Assembly: GCA_050947015.1 (NCBI GenBank)
Contig: JBMNVT010000002.1
Coordinates: 62,001-126,000 of the forward strand
Source: CAKXIK01 sp050947015
GTDB taxonomy: Bacteria > Bacillota > Clostridia > Oscillospirales > Acutalibacteraceae
DNA length: 64,000 bases
Direction: 5' to 3'
The position numbers and the translations under genes were made by a program. The stretch's first letter is position 1, and each line of letters starts with the position of its first letter. The notes under the pieces are model-generated. The model was not told the DNA's origin, did no database searches, and saw nothing but the letters and a program-made list of their open reading frames with translations. Of the stretch, positions 54,198-62,304 are shown one piece after another.

Positions 54198-54764
54198 TCA
54201 ATGATCTTCTCCATGGCTCGGCAGACTGAGCCGCCTGACCCGCATGGATCGTTTGGAGAGCGAAGTGATCGGTGTCGATTCCTGCTTGCGGTGCTTTTTT
54301 CGGGGCGTTTCTCCGGCAACCTCGTCAGGCAGATGCACCTCCGGCATCAGCTCATCAGAAATTACCTGCAGCATCTCGGAAAATTTTCTCAGCTCCCGCG
54401 GTTTGAACCGTTTCGCCATGCGTTCGGCGATGGTATGCAGATATTGGTTGTTGCCAGCGTAACACTCGTGATATTTTTCCGTCGCGATCAGATGGTATTC
54501 CCGTTTGTCGCGCTGAGACCGGCGTTTTTCCACATATCCCTTGCGGATCAGGCTGTTAACCTTATAAGCCGCATTGGAAGGCGAAATTTGGGTAAAGGTG
54601 GCAAACTCGTTGATCGTGGGGCGGCCAAGCGCATCGATGGTCTCCATACAAAAGGCTTCCACCGTCGTCAGGCTTTCTTCGCGGTCTTCCAGTCTGGTAA
54701 AAATATGCTGATAAAATTCCAATTTAAATTTTGTATAAACACGTAAAAACACATTTTCCAGCAT
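54198..54764 (-). CDS. MarR-family transcriptional regulator
   Basis: A 188-residue winged-helix regulator. The recognition region is TINEFATFTQISPSNAAYKVNSLIRKGYVEKRRSQRDKREYHL with the wing residues DKRE. A long, basic C-terminal tail of about 45 residues (KKHRKQE, RSMRVRRL) exceeds the usual MarR length. It is divergent from the GH92 gene. A perfect 19-base palindrome between them is a candidate operator. Confidence 0.87.
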   Translation of the reverse strand: MLENVFLRVYTKFKLEFYQHIFTRLEDREESLTTVEAFCMETIDALGRPTINEFATFTQISPSNAAYKVNSLIRKGYVEKRRSQRDKREYHLIATEKYHECYAGNNQYLHTIAERMAKRFKPRELRKFSEMLQVISDELMPEVHLPDEVAGETPRKKHRKQESTPITSLSKRSMRVRRLSLPSHGEDH

Positions 54765-54907
54765 ACCGAATCCCTCGCTTTTTCTTCCTTAACAGTATAC
54801 CTGTTTCCCTCTGCAACGTCAATCCCGTTTTAAAAATCCGCTTTTTCAGCCATGCCTCAATCCCGCCGAGCCTTTCCACTCGCATAAATATTTCGTCTGT
54901 GCAGCAT

Positions 54908-54926
54908 AAGTAAAATAATTTTACTT
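54908..54926. promoter_or_regulatory. Perfect 19-base palindrome, candidate MarR operator
   Basis: AAGTAAAATAATTTTACTT, arms of nine with a central A, 17 bases before the -35 box of the GH92 promoter and in the gap shared with the MarR gene. Confidence 0.65.
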
Positions 54927-54942
54927 TATTTGTCTGAAAACC

Positions 54943-54971
54943 TTGTAAATTTTATTTGGCTGCTGTATGAT
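54943..54971 (+). promoter_or_regulatory. Promoter of GH92-methyltransferase operon
   Basis: TTGTAA (54943-54948), 17-base spacer and TATGAT (54966-54971), about 40 bases before the GH92 start. Confidence 0.6.
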
Positions 54972-55012
54972 GTGTATGACAGTGAAACAAAAAACAGGGA
55001 GGCTCCCGGATT

Positions 55013-57001
55013 ATGAACAGAACCAGGCTTGTCAATGTTAAGCAGGGAACAAAATCCACCAGCCGCTTTTCCGCCGGCAACACTCTGCCGCTGATTCAGC
55101 GGCCGTTCGGCATGGCAGCGTTCGCGCCGCAGACAGAGCGCCGGGGCTGCTGGTTTTATGACCCGGAGTCGCACAGCATTGAAGGGATTCGGCTTACGCA
55201 CCAGCCAAGCCCCTGGATTAACGATTACGGCACGTTTCTGATGACTCCGCAGAACGACGTTATTGCCGACAGCGCTGAAAACGCATGGAGCGGTTTTCGC
55301 CCCGCCGAAGCCGTTATGAGTCCTTCTCACCTTGATCTCCGGTTCCTCCGTTCCGGATGCCGGTTCGAACTGACCCCCACCGAACGCGGCGGAATCGCGC
55401 GCCTCACCTTTGACGCCGGCCGCGGCGCCTGCATTTCCTTTCTGCCTGTGATGGGAGAATACACTTACACGGTACACCGGAATGAAAATCTGGTGATTGG
55501 TGAAACCAACGGGCATTCCTATGACCTGGCCAAAGATTTTCACATGTATTTTGCCGTAAAGTTTGACGCAGGCGATATCGACTTTGCCAGGACTTCTGCA
55601 ACCTGCGAAAACGGCACCGAGCACACCGGACTTCATGTGTTTTTGAATAAAAGCGCCGTCACCTTCCGCATCGGCATCTCCTACATTTCTGCAGAGCTGG
55701 CCGCCACTGCGGCGGAACGCGAATGCGGTTCCCGCTCGTTTGAGGAAGTTTTTGCGGAAACCAATGCAATCTGGGAAGAGCGTCTTTCCCGGATTGACGT
55801 GCGCTTTGCGGAAGACGAGCCGAAAATGATGCGCACCTTTTACACCTGCCTGTGGCGCACGTTTTTGTTTCCGCACAAATGCTATGAGCTTGCGCCGGAC
55901 GGAAAAGTGATTCATTACACACCGATCGACGGAAGCGTTCATGAAGGAGTCCGCTATACCGATAACGGCTTCTGGGACACCTACCGTACCGTCTACCCGC
56001 TGTTTGCCCTGATCGCGCGGGACGAATTTGCGGAAATGCTTGAAGGCTTCGTCAACGATTACCGCGAGTGCGGCTGGCTTCCCAGGTGGCTTTCCATCGG
56101 AGAGGTCGGCTGCATGCCCAGCACCCTGATCGATGCAGTGATCGCCTGTGCCGTCGTTAACGGAATCGGCAGCAGAAAAACATGGGAAGACGCGCTGGAG
56201 GGCATGCTTAAGCATGCAAACCACAACGGACCGCTGCCCCGGTTCGGCAGAAACGGCGCGGAGTCCTATGTAAAATACGGCTATGTTCCACGTGACGAGC
56301 AGAAAGAATCGGTCAATCTCACCCTTGACGCGGCATATGGCGACTGGTGTATCGCCGTGGTTGCCAAGGCGTTGGGACGGGATAAATTGGTTCCGGAATA
56401 CATGCGCCGTTCCAAGAATTACGTTAACCTTTTCGACGGCGAAACAGGATTCATGCGCGGAAAGGACACACACGGCGCAATGTCGGAGGACTTTGACCCT
56501 GTAAAGTGGGGCGGCGAATACACGGAAGGCAGCGCATGGCAGTCAACCTTTGCGGTTCCCCACGATGTTGACGGGCTGGCCGCGCTTTGCGGCGGACGCG
56601 ACGCGCTGGCCGCAAAACTGGATGAGTTGTTTTGCACCCCACCGGTATACCGCTGCGGCGGATACGGAGGTGAGATCCATGAGATGACCGAAATGGCAGC
56701 AGTGGATTACGGTCAGTGCGCCATTTCCAATCAGCCCAGCTTTCACATTCCGTACCTGTACGCGGCAATCGGTCAACCCGACAAGGCGGCGTACTGGGTT
56801 CACAGAATGGCCCGGGAAACCATGTCGTATGCCGACGACGGCTTTCCCGGAGACGAGGACAACGGTACGATGGCGGCATGGTATATTTTCGCCTGCCTTG
56901 GCATGTATCCGCTTTGCCCGGGCAAGCGTGAAATGGTAAGAATCAAACCGCTGGCATCGGAGTGGAAAATCAACAGCGGAAAGGAAGAAGTCTCTTCATG
57001 A
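55013..57001 (+). CDS. GH92-family alpha-mannosidase
   Basis: A 662-residue glycoside hydrolase of family GH92, calcium-dependent exo-alpha-mannosidases. Family features include GNTLPLIQRPFGMAAFAPQT, the YTDNGFWDTYRTVYPLFAL substrate region, EVGCMPSTLIDAVIACA, and near the end SYADDGFPGDEDNGTMAAWYIFACLGMYPLCPG, where the catalytic acids reside. No signal peptide is seen, so it probably works in the cytoplasm, perhaps on imported mannosides with the GH130-like enzyme. The stop overlaps the methyltransferase start by ATGA. Confidence 0.9.
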   Translation: MNRTRLVNVKQGTKSTSRFSAGNTLPLIQRPFGMAAFAPQTERRGCWFYDPESHSIEGIRLTHQPSPWINDYGTFLMTPQNDVIADSAENAWSGFRPAEAVMSPSHLDLRFLRSGCRFELTPTERGGIARLTFDAGRGACISFLPVMGEYTYTVHRNENLVIGETNGHSYDLAKDFHMYFAVKFDAGDIDFARTSATCENGTEHTGLHVFLNKSAVTFRIGISYISAELAATAAERECGSRSFEEVFAETNAIWEERLSRIDVRFAEDEPKMMRTFYTCLWRTFLFPHKCYELAPDGKVIHYTPIDGSVHEGVRYTDNGFWDTYRTVYPLFALIARDEFAEMLEGFVNDYRECGWLPRWLSIGEVGCMPSTLIDAVIACAVVNGIGSRKTWEDALEGMLKHANHNGPLPRFGRNGAESYVKYGYVPRDEQKESVNLTLDAAYGDWCIAVVAKALGRDKLVPEYMRRSKNYVNLFDGETGFMRGKDTHGAMSEDFDPVKWGGEYTEGSAWQSTFAVPHDVDGLAALCGGRDALAAKLDELFCTPPVYRCGGYGGEIHEMTEMAAVDYGQCAISNQPSFHIPYLYAAIGQPDKAAYWVHRMARETMSYADDGFPGDEDNGTMAAWYIFACLGMYPLCPGKREMVRIKPLASEWKINSGKEEVSS

Positions 57002-57789
57002 AAATCAACGATGCTGTCCGGGACAGCTGGAATGCCTGGTCCGACGACTATTTTGCAATGGAATACAGTCAGCCTGAAACACTGAATCTGCTGAAGGCGG
57101 ATCCCGCACGCGCGTTTCCGCCGGCGGTCTGGCAGAACATCCGCGCGCTGTTTCCCGATCTGCACGACAAACGGGTCTGTGTTCCGTCCAGCGGTGACAA
57201 TCTTGCCGCATTTGCATTTTTCCTGCTCGGTGCAGACGTCACCTCCTGCGATCTGGCGGAGCGTCAGCTGGAAAACGCTAGGCAAATTGCCGCAGAACAG
57301 GGCTGGCGGCTCCGGTTTTGTGTCTGCGACTCGATGGAGATGGACGGAATTGCAGATGAGGCCTTTGATCTGGTTTACACTTCAAACGGTGTCCACACCT
57401 GGATTTGTGATCTTCCGGCAATGTACCGACAGTTTTACCGAATTCTGAAGCCCGGAGGACATTATCTTTTTTTTGAGACGCACCCATTCAACCGCCCGTT
57501 CGACGACGAAACCACTCGCCTGCAGATCAAAAAGCGCTACGACGACACGCGCGAAAACGACTGGCGCGTGCAGGACTTTATCAATTCGCTGCTGGAAAGC
57601 GGGTTCACTGTGGCACGGATGGATGAGCTTTTCGCCGACCGCGGTACGCTGGGAGCAAGCTGGTGGGAGCCGGACGAGTGGGACGAAAAGTCTGACTGGC
57701 ACAAAAACCCGTACGCCGCGCTGCCGCAGTGGATCTCGTTTTGCGCCGGCAAACAGCCCGCACCGGCTGTTCCTCCCAAAACCAGCTGA
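56998..57789 (+). CDS. Class I SAM-dependent methyltransferase
   Basis: A 263-residue methyltransferase: the S-adenosylmethionine site includes VCVPSSGDNLAAFAFFLLGADVTSCDLA (motif I and the acidic end of strand 2) and DSMEMDGIADEAFDLVYTSNGVHTW; LKPGGHYLFFETHPFNRPF is the post-motif region. The ATG at 56998 overlaps the GH92 stop and has GGAAG upstream. The substrate is unknown; such proteins often precede or follow unrelated metabolic genes. Confidence 0.83.
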   Translation: MKINDAVRDSWNAWSDDYFAMEYSQPETLNLLKADPARAFPPAVWQNIRALFPDLHDKRVCVPSSGDNLAAFAFFLLGADVTSCDLAERQLENARQIAAEQGWRLRFCVCDSMEMDGIADEAFDLVYTSNGVHTWICDLPAMYRQFYRILKPGGHYLFFETHPFNRPFDDETTRLQIKKRYDDTRENDWRVQDFINSLLESGFTVARMDELFADRGTLGASWWEPDEWDEKSDWHKNPYAALPQWISFCAGKQPAPAVPPKTS

Positions 57790-57824
57790 GCCTTCAGCGG
57801 CAACCGGCTTTGGTACAAAAGAAA

Positions 57825-57874
57825 AAAATCCCGCCGAAACGGAGCGCCTGTGCTCCTGTTTCAGCGGGATTTTC
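57825..57874. terminator. Bidirectional terminator between methyltransferase and upp
   Basis: AAAATCCCGC and GCGGGATTTT form the base, and GAAACGGAGC/GCTCCTGTTTC (one bulge) the upper stem. A-run and T-run lie on either side of the two converging operons. Confidence 0.85.
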
Positions 57875-57929
57875 AATTCTCCGGAACATGTATTCCGGCA
57901 AAGCCTGCGGTTGTGGGCAGCGCTGTTGC

Positions 57930-58568
57930 TCAGTGCGTGCCGTAAATGCGGTCGCCGGCATCGCCGAGGCCGGGAACGATATAGCCGTTTTCGTTCAGCT
58001 TTTCATCGATGGCGGCGGTGTAGACCGGAACGTCCGGATGTTCTTTGCAGACCCGCTCCAGCCCGCACGGCGCAGAAACGATGCAGACAAAGGTAATGCT
58101 CTTCGGATTGCTGCGCTTTACGGCGCTGATGGCGTCGCATGCAGAACCGCCGGTGGCAAGCATCGGATCCAGAATAAACACATCGCGCTCCGCAATATCA
58201 TCGGGAAGCTTTTTGTAATATTCAATCGGTTCCAGCGTTTTTTCATTGCGATACATGCCAATATGGCCCACCTTTGCCACCGGAGTGAGCGAAAGGGCGC
58301 CGTCGAGCATTCCCATTCCGGCGCGCAGAATCGGCACATAGGCAAGCTTCTTGCCCGAGATCATGGGGACCATCGTTTTGCAGATCGGCGTTTCAATTTC
58401 CACTTCTTCCGTTGGAAGATCGCGCATCGCCTCATAACAGAGGAAGGTTGCAATTTCCGTTACCAGAGTTCTGAAATCGCGTGTTCCGGTTTCCTTTTCA
58501 CGCATCAGGGAAAGTTTGTGCTGCACCAGCGCGTGCTTTACAACTGTAACCTGTCCGTTTTCCATCAT
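57930..58568 (-). CDS. upp: Uracil phosphoribosyltransferase
   Basis: A 212-residue salvage enzyme that makes UMP from uracil and PRPP. The PRPP-binding loop is DVFILDPMLATGGSA; VPILRAGMGMLDG and VSAPCGLERV are typical, and the C terminus PGLGDAGDRIYGTH binds uracil. The ATG at 58568 has AAAGGA upstream; ATG 58565 and 58577 are possible. Last gene of the tsaE-tsaB-rpiB-upp cluster. Confidence 0.96.
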   Translation of the reverse strand: MMENGQVTVVKHALVQHKLSLMREKETGTRDFRTLVTEIATFLCYEAMRDLPTEEVEIETPICKTMVPMISGKKLAYVPILRAGMGMLDGALSLTPVAKVGHIGMYRNEKTLEPIEYYKKLPDDIAERDVFILDPMLATGGSACDAISAVKRSNPKSITFVCIVSAPCGLERVCKEHPDVPVYTAAIDEKLNENGYIVPGLGDAGDRIYGTH

Positions 58569-58627
58569 GATAACCATTCCTTTTCTTTTATTTTGAATAC
58601 GGTTTTGCCCGGCCAAAATTTTTTGGT

Positions 58628-59071
58628 TTACAAGCGCCCTTCTTCAATATCGGCAATCATACCGACACGGCGGCTGTGGCGTCCGCCTTCAAACGGCGTA
58701 TCAAGGTAGATCCCAACCAGTTCTCTGCCCTTTTCCGGCGAAACCACACGACCGCCGAGGCAAAAAATATTTGCGTCGTTATGGCGGCGGCAATACTCCG
58801 CCGAAAACGCGTCCGAACAGACGGCGGCGCGAATGCCCTTTACCTTGTTTGCCGCGATTGAAATTCCCACGCCTGTGCCGCAGAACAGAAGCCCCCGCTC
58901 ATATTCTCCGTTTGCCACTGCGCGGGCAACCGGCACTGCAACAGCCGGGTAATCGACGGACTCCTCGCCGAAGGTTCCAAAATCCTTGTAAGCGATCCCT
59001 CGTTCGTCCAAATATTTTTTGATCTCCTCTTTCAGAAAATATCCTCCATGATCCGCACCGATTGCAATCAT
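58628..59071 (-). CDS. rpiB: Ribose-5-phosphate isomerase B
   Basis: A 147-residue isomerase of the LacAB/RpiB family interconverting ribulose-5-phosphate and ribose-5-phosphate. It has MIAIGADHGGYFLKEEIK, the catalytic cysteine and neighbours in GLLFCGTGVGISIAANKVKGIRAAVCSD, and RHNDANIFCLGGRVV. It overlaps tsaB by 4 bases (ATGA) and precedes upp, linking pentose phosphate to PRPP-dependent salvage. Confidence 0.95.
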   Translation of the reverse strand: MIAIGADHGGYFLKEEIKKYLDERGIAYKDFGTFGEESVDYPAVAVPVARAVANGEYERGLLFCGTGVGISIAANKVKGIRAAVCSDAFSAEYCRRHNDANIFCLGGRVVSPEKGRELVGIYLDTPFEGGRHSRRVGMIADIEEGRL

Positions 59072-59823
59072 TCTATTTGAACATCCTTTCCCTTTTCCTC
59101 TGTGCTCCGCCTGCCGGATTCCTGCTGCTCGCGGCGCTTTTTCAGCTCGCGTTCCGCCTGAGGCGGACGCAGATAAACCGGAGACAGTTCTTCTGCAGAC
59201 ATCGTCCGCTGTTGATTATACACTTCCTGCGCGGCAAGTGCAACACCACTGGCACGCTGAAAACGCAAATGCGGCGGCGCAAGAAAAAATTGAGAACTTG
59301 ATTTTCCAAAGCTTTCCCAGCAAAGCGTCGCGCCGTCCCCTGTCAGGATCCAGCTGCGCCCGTCGGCCGCCAGTTCTTCGCCAAGCTGCGACGCGGCAAT
59401 GGCACGGTCTTCGCAAAGACGCGTCACCGCACCGCTGTTCACCTCAAAAAGGGCATTGTAAACCTGGCCGCACCGCGCGTCCATTGCACAGCAAATGTTT
59501 GCTCTCTGCCCGGTAAACAGGCGCGCCATCGCCTCCAGTGTGGAAACCGGCACACACGGAACCTTTCCGGAAAACGCCAGACCCTTTACCAGAGAAACAC
59601 CGATGCGCACACCGGTAAAAGAACCGGGACCAACTGCGACTGCGTAACAGCCGATTTCCGAGAACGAGATCTGCGCGCAGCTTAATATCTGTTCCACCAA
59701 CGGAAGCAGCGTCTGGCTGTGCGTCAGCCCAACGTTGGTAAACGCTTCGCAGAGCAGCTTGCCGTCCTCCCAAACCGCGGCTGAAGCCGCCGAAGCGGAG
59801 GATTCCACCGCAAGAATTTTCAT
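59068..59823 (-). CDS. tsaB: tRNA threonylcarbamoyladenosine biosynthesis protein TsaB
   Basis: A 251-residue ASKHA-fold protein that partners TsaD to make the t6A modification of tRNAs. MKILAVESSASAASAAVWEDG and YAVAVGPGSFTGVRIGVSLVKGLAF are hallmark segments. It starts 8 bases after tsaE; the longer frame up to 60039 reads through tsaE in another frame and was rejected. Confidence 0.93.
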   Translation of the reverse strand: MKILAVESSASAASAAVWEDGKLLCEAFTNVGLTHSQTLLPLVEQILSCAQISFSEIGCYAVAVGPGSFTGVRIGVSLVKGLAFSGKVPCVPVSTLEAMARLFTGQRANICCAMDARCGQVYNALFEVNSGAVTRLCEDRAIAASQLGEELAADGRSWILTGDGATLCWESFGKSSSQFFLAPPHLRFQRASGVALAAQEVYNQQRTMSAEELSPVYLRPPQAERELKKRREQQESGRRSTEEKGKDVQIE

Positions 59824-59830
59824 ACCGAGA

Positions 59831-60268
59831 TCAAGCCCTTTCCTGCCGGTGCTCCGGCATTGTGATCCGAAAAACACGGTCGTTTTCCGCTTCTCCGCGC
59901 GAAATGTCGATCCGCACCGGGTTTTCCAGCGCACCGTCAATATTTTCGCTCCATTCCACGGCAAGGACGCCCGTACCAAGATAGTCAAAAAAACCGGTCG
60001 AATACAAATCGTCCCAGGTTTCCACACGGTACATATCAAAATGGTAAAGCGGCACTCTTCCGCCTCCGTATTGGTTCACCAGCGCAAAGGTGGGGCTGGA
60101 AACATCATCCCTCACGCCAAGACCGCGCGCAAGGCCGCGCACAAATGCCGTTTTGCCCATCCCAAGCCCGCCGGAAAACGCCAGCACCTCGTCGCCCTTC
60201 AGGCGATCGGCCATCGCTTCACCAAGCTGCTCGGTTTGCTCCGGCGAATGGGTCAGATACTCTTCCAT
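59831..60268 (-). CDS. tsaE: tRNA t6A synthesis ATPase TsaE
   Basis: A 145-residue P-loop ATPase of the t6A complex. Walker A is GGLGMGKTAFVRGLARGLG; FALVNQYGGGRVPLYHFDMYRVE and GVLAVEWSENI are typical. The ATG at 60268 fits the usual family start (MEEYLTHSPEQTEQLGEAMA). First gene of the cluster, 82 bases after fhs and beyond its terminator. Confidence 0.94.
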   Translation of the reverse strand: MEEYLTHSPEQTEQLGEAMADRLKGDEVLAFSGGLGMGKTAFVRGLARGLGVRDDVSSPTFALVNQYGGGRVPLYHFDMYRVETWDDLYSTGFFDYLGTGVLAVEWSENIDGALENPVRIDISRGEAENDRVFRITMPEHRQERA

Positions 60269-60321
60269 GTTACTCTTTTGCCGTCCTTTCGCCGGTTTTT
60301 GCATCTTTTTGCGCAAAAGAA

Positions 60322-60345
60322 CAGGGTCAGCCGGCGCTGACCCTG
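60322..60345 (-). terminator. Terminator of fhs
   Basis: CAGGGTCAGC (60322-60331) and GCTGACCCTG (60336-60345), a perfect 10-base stem with a 4-base loop; minus-strand TTCTTTT follows. It stands 6 bases past the fhs stop. Confidence 0.8.
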
Positions 60346-60350
60346 CAGAT

Positions 60351-62018
60351 TCAGAACAGACCGGTAATTTTTTGTTCTTCATCGATGCCGATACGTTCCG
60401 CCGCGGGCACTTTGGGCAGGCCGGGCATCGTCATAATATTCCCTGCCAGCGCAACCACAAATCCCGCACCGTTGGAAAGACGAACCTCCCGCACGGTGAT
60501 CCGGAAACCCTTCGGGCGACCCAGCAGCGCTGCATCATCCGAAAGCGAATATTGGGTTTTGGCAATGCAGACCGGCATTTCTCCCGCGCCGAGCGCCTCG
60601 ATTTCGGCAAGACTCTTTTTTGCCGCCGGCGCAAAATCCACGCCGTCCGCACCGTAGATCACTTTTGCGATCGTTTCGATCTTTTCGCTCAACGGCATGT
60701 CATCAGGATAGATCGGGTGAAAATCGGACGGCTTTTCCGCTGCGGCGCAAACCTTTTCGGCAAGCTCGCGGCCACCCTCGCCACCCTTAGTAAACACCTC
60801 AGACAGCGCAAAATCGGCGCCGAGCGCGCGGCAGTAATTTTCAATATATTCCAGTTCCGCATCGGAATCACTGCCGAAGCGATTGATGGCAACGACGACC
60901 GGAACGCCGTACTTGTGCATATTTTCAATATGTGCGCCGAGATTCACAATGCCTTTTTCCAGCGCGGCAAGGTTTTCCGCTCCAAGCTCTGCTTTGGGAA
61001 CGCCGCCGTTGTATTTCAGCGCACGAACCGTCGCCACCACAACAACTGCACGCGGTTTCAGCCCCGCCAGACGGCATTTGATATCAAAGAATTTTTCCGC
61101 GCCGAGGTCGGAACCGAAGCCCGCCTCGGTAATACAGTAATCGCCGAGCTTTAGCGCCAGTTTGGTTGCGCGGACGGAATTGCAGCCGTGCGCAATGTTT
61201 GCAAACGGACCGCCGTGCATCAGCACCGGGGTCCCCTCCAGTGTCTGGATCAGATTCGGCAGAACAGCCTCCTTCAGCAGCGCCGTCATGGCTCCGTCCG
61301 CCTTCAGATCAGAACAGTAAACCGGTTTTCCTCCAAAGGTATAGGCCACTAAAATCCGCCCAAGACGCCGCTGCAGATCTTTAAGGTCGGCAGCCAGACA
61401 CAGGATAGCCATCACCTCGCTGGCGACGGTGATAATAAAACCATCCTCGCGCGGAACCCCGTTCACTTTGCCGCCGAGACCGATGACGATGTTCCGCAGT
61501 GCGCGGTCGTTCATGTCCATGCAGCGCTTAATCAGGATTCTGCGCGGATCGATCTGCAGTTCGTTGCCCTGCTGCAGGTGGTTGTCGAGCATTGCGCAAA
61601 GCAAATTATTCGCCGCCGTAATGGCGTGCATATCTCCGGTAAAGTGCAGATTCAGTTCCTCCATGGGAACCACCTGCGCGTATCCGCCGCCAGCTGCTCC
61701 TCCCTTAACGCCGAACACCGGTCCGAGCGACGGTTCCCGCAGCGCAACAACCGCCCGTTTTCCGATTTTGGCCATTGCTTCGCCAAGGCCGGCGGTGGTC
61801 GTGGTTTTGCCCTCTCCTGCAGGGGTGGGGTTGATTGCCGTTACCAGAATCAGTTTGCCGTCCGGCTTATCCTGCAAGCGGCGCAGCAGAGAATCCTCCA
61901 GCTTGGCCTTGAAGCGGCCAAACGGAATCCATTCTTCTTCGTGAATCCCGAGCTCCTCTGCAAGCTCGCGGATTGGACGCATTGTGGTTTGCTGGGCAAT
62001 TTCAATATCGCTGAGCAT
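60351..62018 (-). CDS. fhs: Formate-tetrahydrofolate ligase
   Basis: A 555-residue ATP-dependent enzyme making 10-formyl-THF from formate. The P-loop-like TAINPTPAGEGKTTTTAGLGEAM is near residue 70; REPSLGPVFGVKGGAAGGGYAQVVPMEE and ALKLGDYCITEAGFGSDLGAEKFFDIKC are characteristic. The ATG at 62018 has GAGGGAG upstream, chosen over the longer frame to 62072. Own promoter and terminator. It joins folT in a folate theme, with serine made by serCA as the one-carbon donor. Confidence 0.97.
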   Translation of the reverse strand: MLSDIEIAQQTTMRPIRELAEELGIHEEEWIPFGRFKAKLEDSLLRRLQDKPDGKLILVTAINPTPAGEGKTTTTAGLGEAMAKIGKRAVVALREPSLGPVFGVKGGAAGGGYAQVVPMEELNLHFTGDMHAITAANNLLCAMLDNHLQQGNELQIDPRRILIKRCMDMNDRALRNIVIGLGGKVNGVPREDGFIITVASEVMAILCLAADLKDLQRRLGRILVAYTFGGKPVYCSDLKADGAMTALLKEAVLPNLIQTLEGTPVLMHGGPFANIAHGCNSVRATKLALKLGDYCITEAGFGSDLGAEKFFDIKCRLAGLKPRAVVVVATVRALKYNGGVPKAELGAENLAALEKGIVNLGAHIENMHKYGVPVVVAINRFGSDSDAELEYIENYCRALGADFALSEVFTKGGEGGRELAEKVCAAAEKPSDFHPIYPDDMPLSEKIETIAKVIYGADGVDFAPAAKKSLAEIEALGAGEMPVCIAKTQYSLSDDAALLGRPKGFRITVREVRLSNGAGFVVALAGNIMTMPGLPKVPAAERIGIDEEQKITGLF

Positions 62019-62160
62019 AGTCTCCCTCTTTCGTTCTGCTCCGAGCTGCCGGCAGCCCTTCGCTGTTGCCAAAGCTTTATTTCACTTTTACGGCAAAGAG
62101 ACAGCCGCAGATGAAGCGTTTTTCATCGGCGGTCGCCTGATGTTCGGAGCCATTTTTTAT

Positions 62161-62188
62161 AGTATACCATAAGATTTCAAATCTTCAA
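62161..62188 (-). promoter_or_regulatory. Promoter of fhs
   Basis: TTGAAG (62188-62183), 16-base spacer and TATACT (62166-62161) on the minus strand. The leader (to 62019) can form a hairpin from 62105 to 62132 (CCGCAGATGAA/TTCATCGGCGG, with one bulge) with no T-run after it; no known riboswitch was recognised. Confidence 0.6.
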
Positions 62189-62198
62189 AGGTTTTTAC

Positions 62199-62227
62199 TT
62201 GAACTGAAGGGGAAAAAATAATATAAT
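62199..62227 (+). promoter_or_regulatory. Promoter of the RodA/FtsW-type gene
   Basis: TTGAAC (62199-62204), 17-base spacer and perfect TATAAT (62222-62227), divergent from the fhs promoter. Confidence 0.7.
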
Positions 62228-62250
62228 ACACATATTAAATACACATATTA
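62225..62250 (+). repeat. Tandem 13-base repeat at the start site
   Basis: AATACACATATTA occurs twice head to tail (62225-62237, 62238-62250), overlapping the end of the -10 and the expected transcription start. Confidence 0.8.
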
Positions 62251-62304
62251 CGCGTTGGTAAAAATCTGGGCGCCCGTTGGGCATGAAATAAAGGAGCGTT
62301 TGGC

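Noticed and set aside
54926..56473. A 515-codon open frame opposite the GH92 gene
   Set aside because: Antisense shadow; its sequence has no recognisable domain, while the plus strand encodes a full GH92 enzyme.
62019..62160. A riboswitch in the fhs leader
   Set aside because: A stable hairpin is present but it matches none of the THF, SAM or ZTP aptamers that I know.
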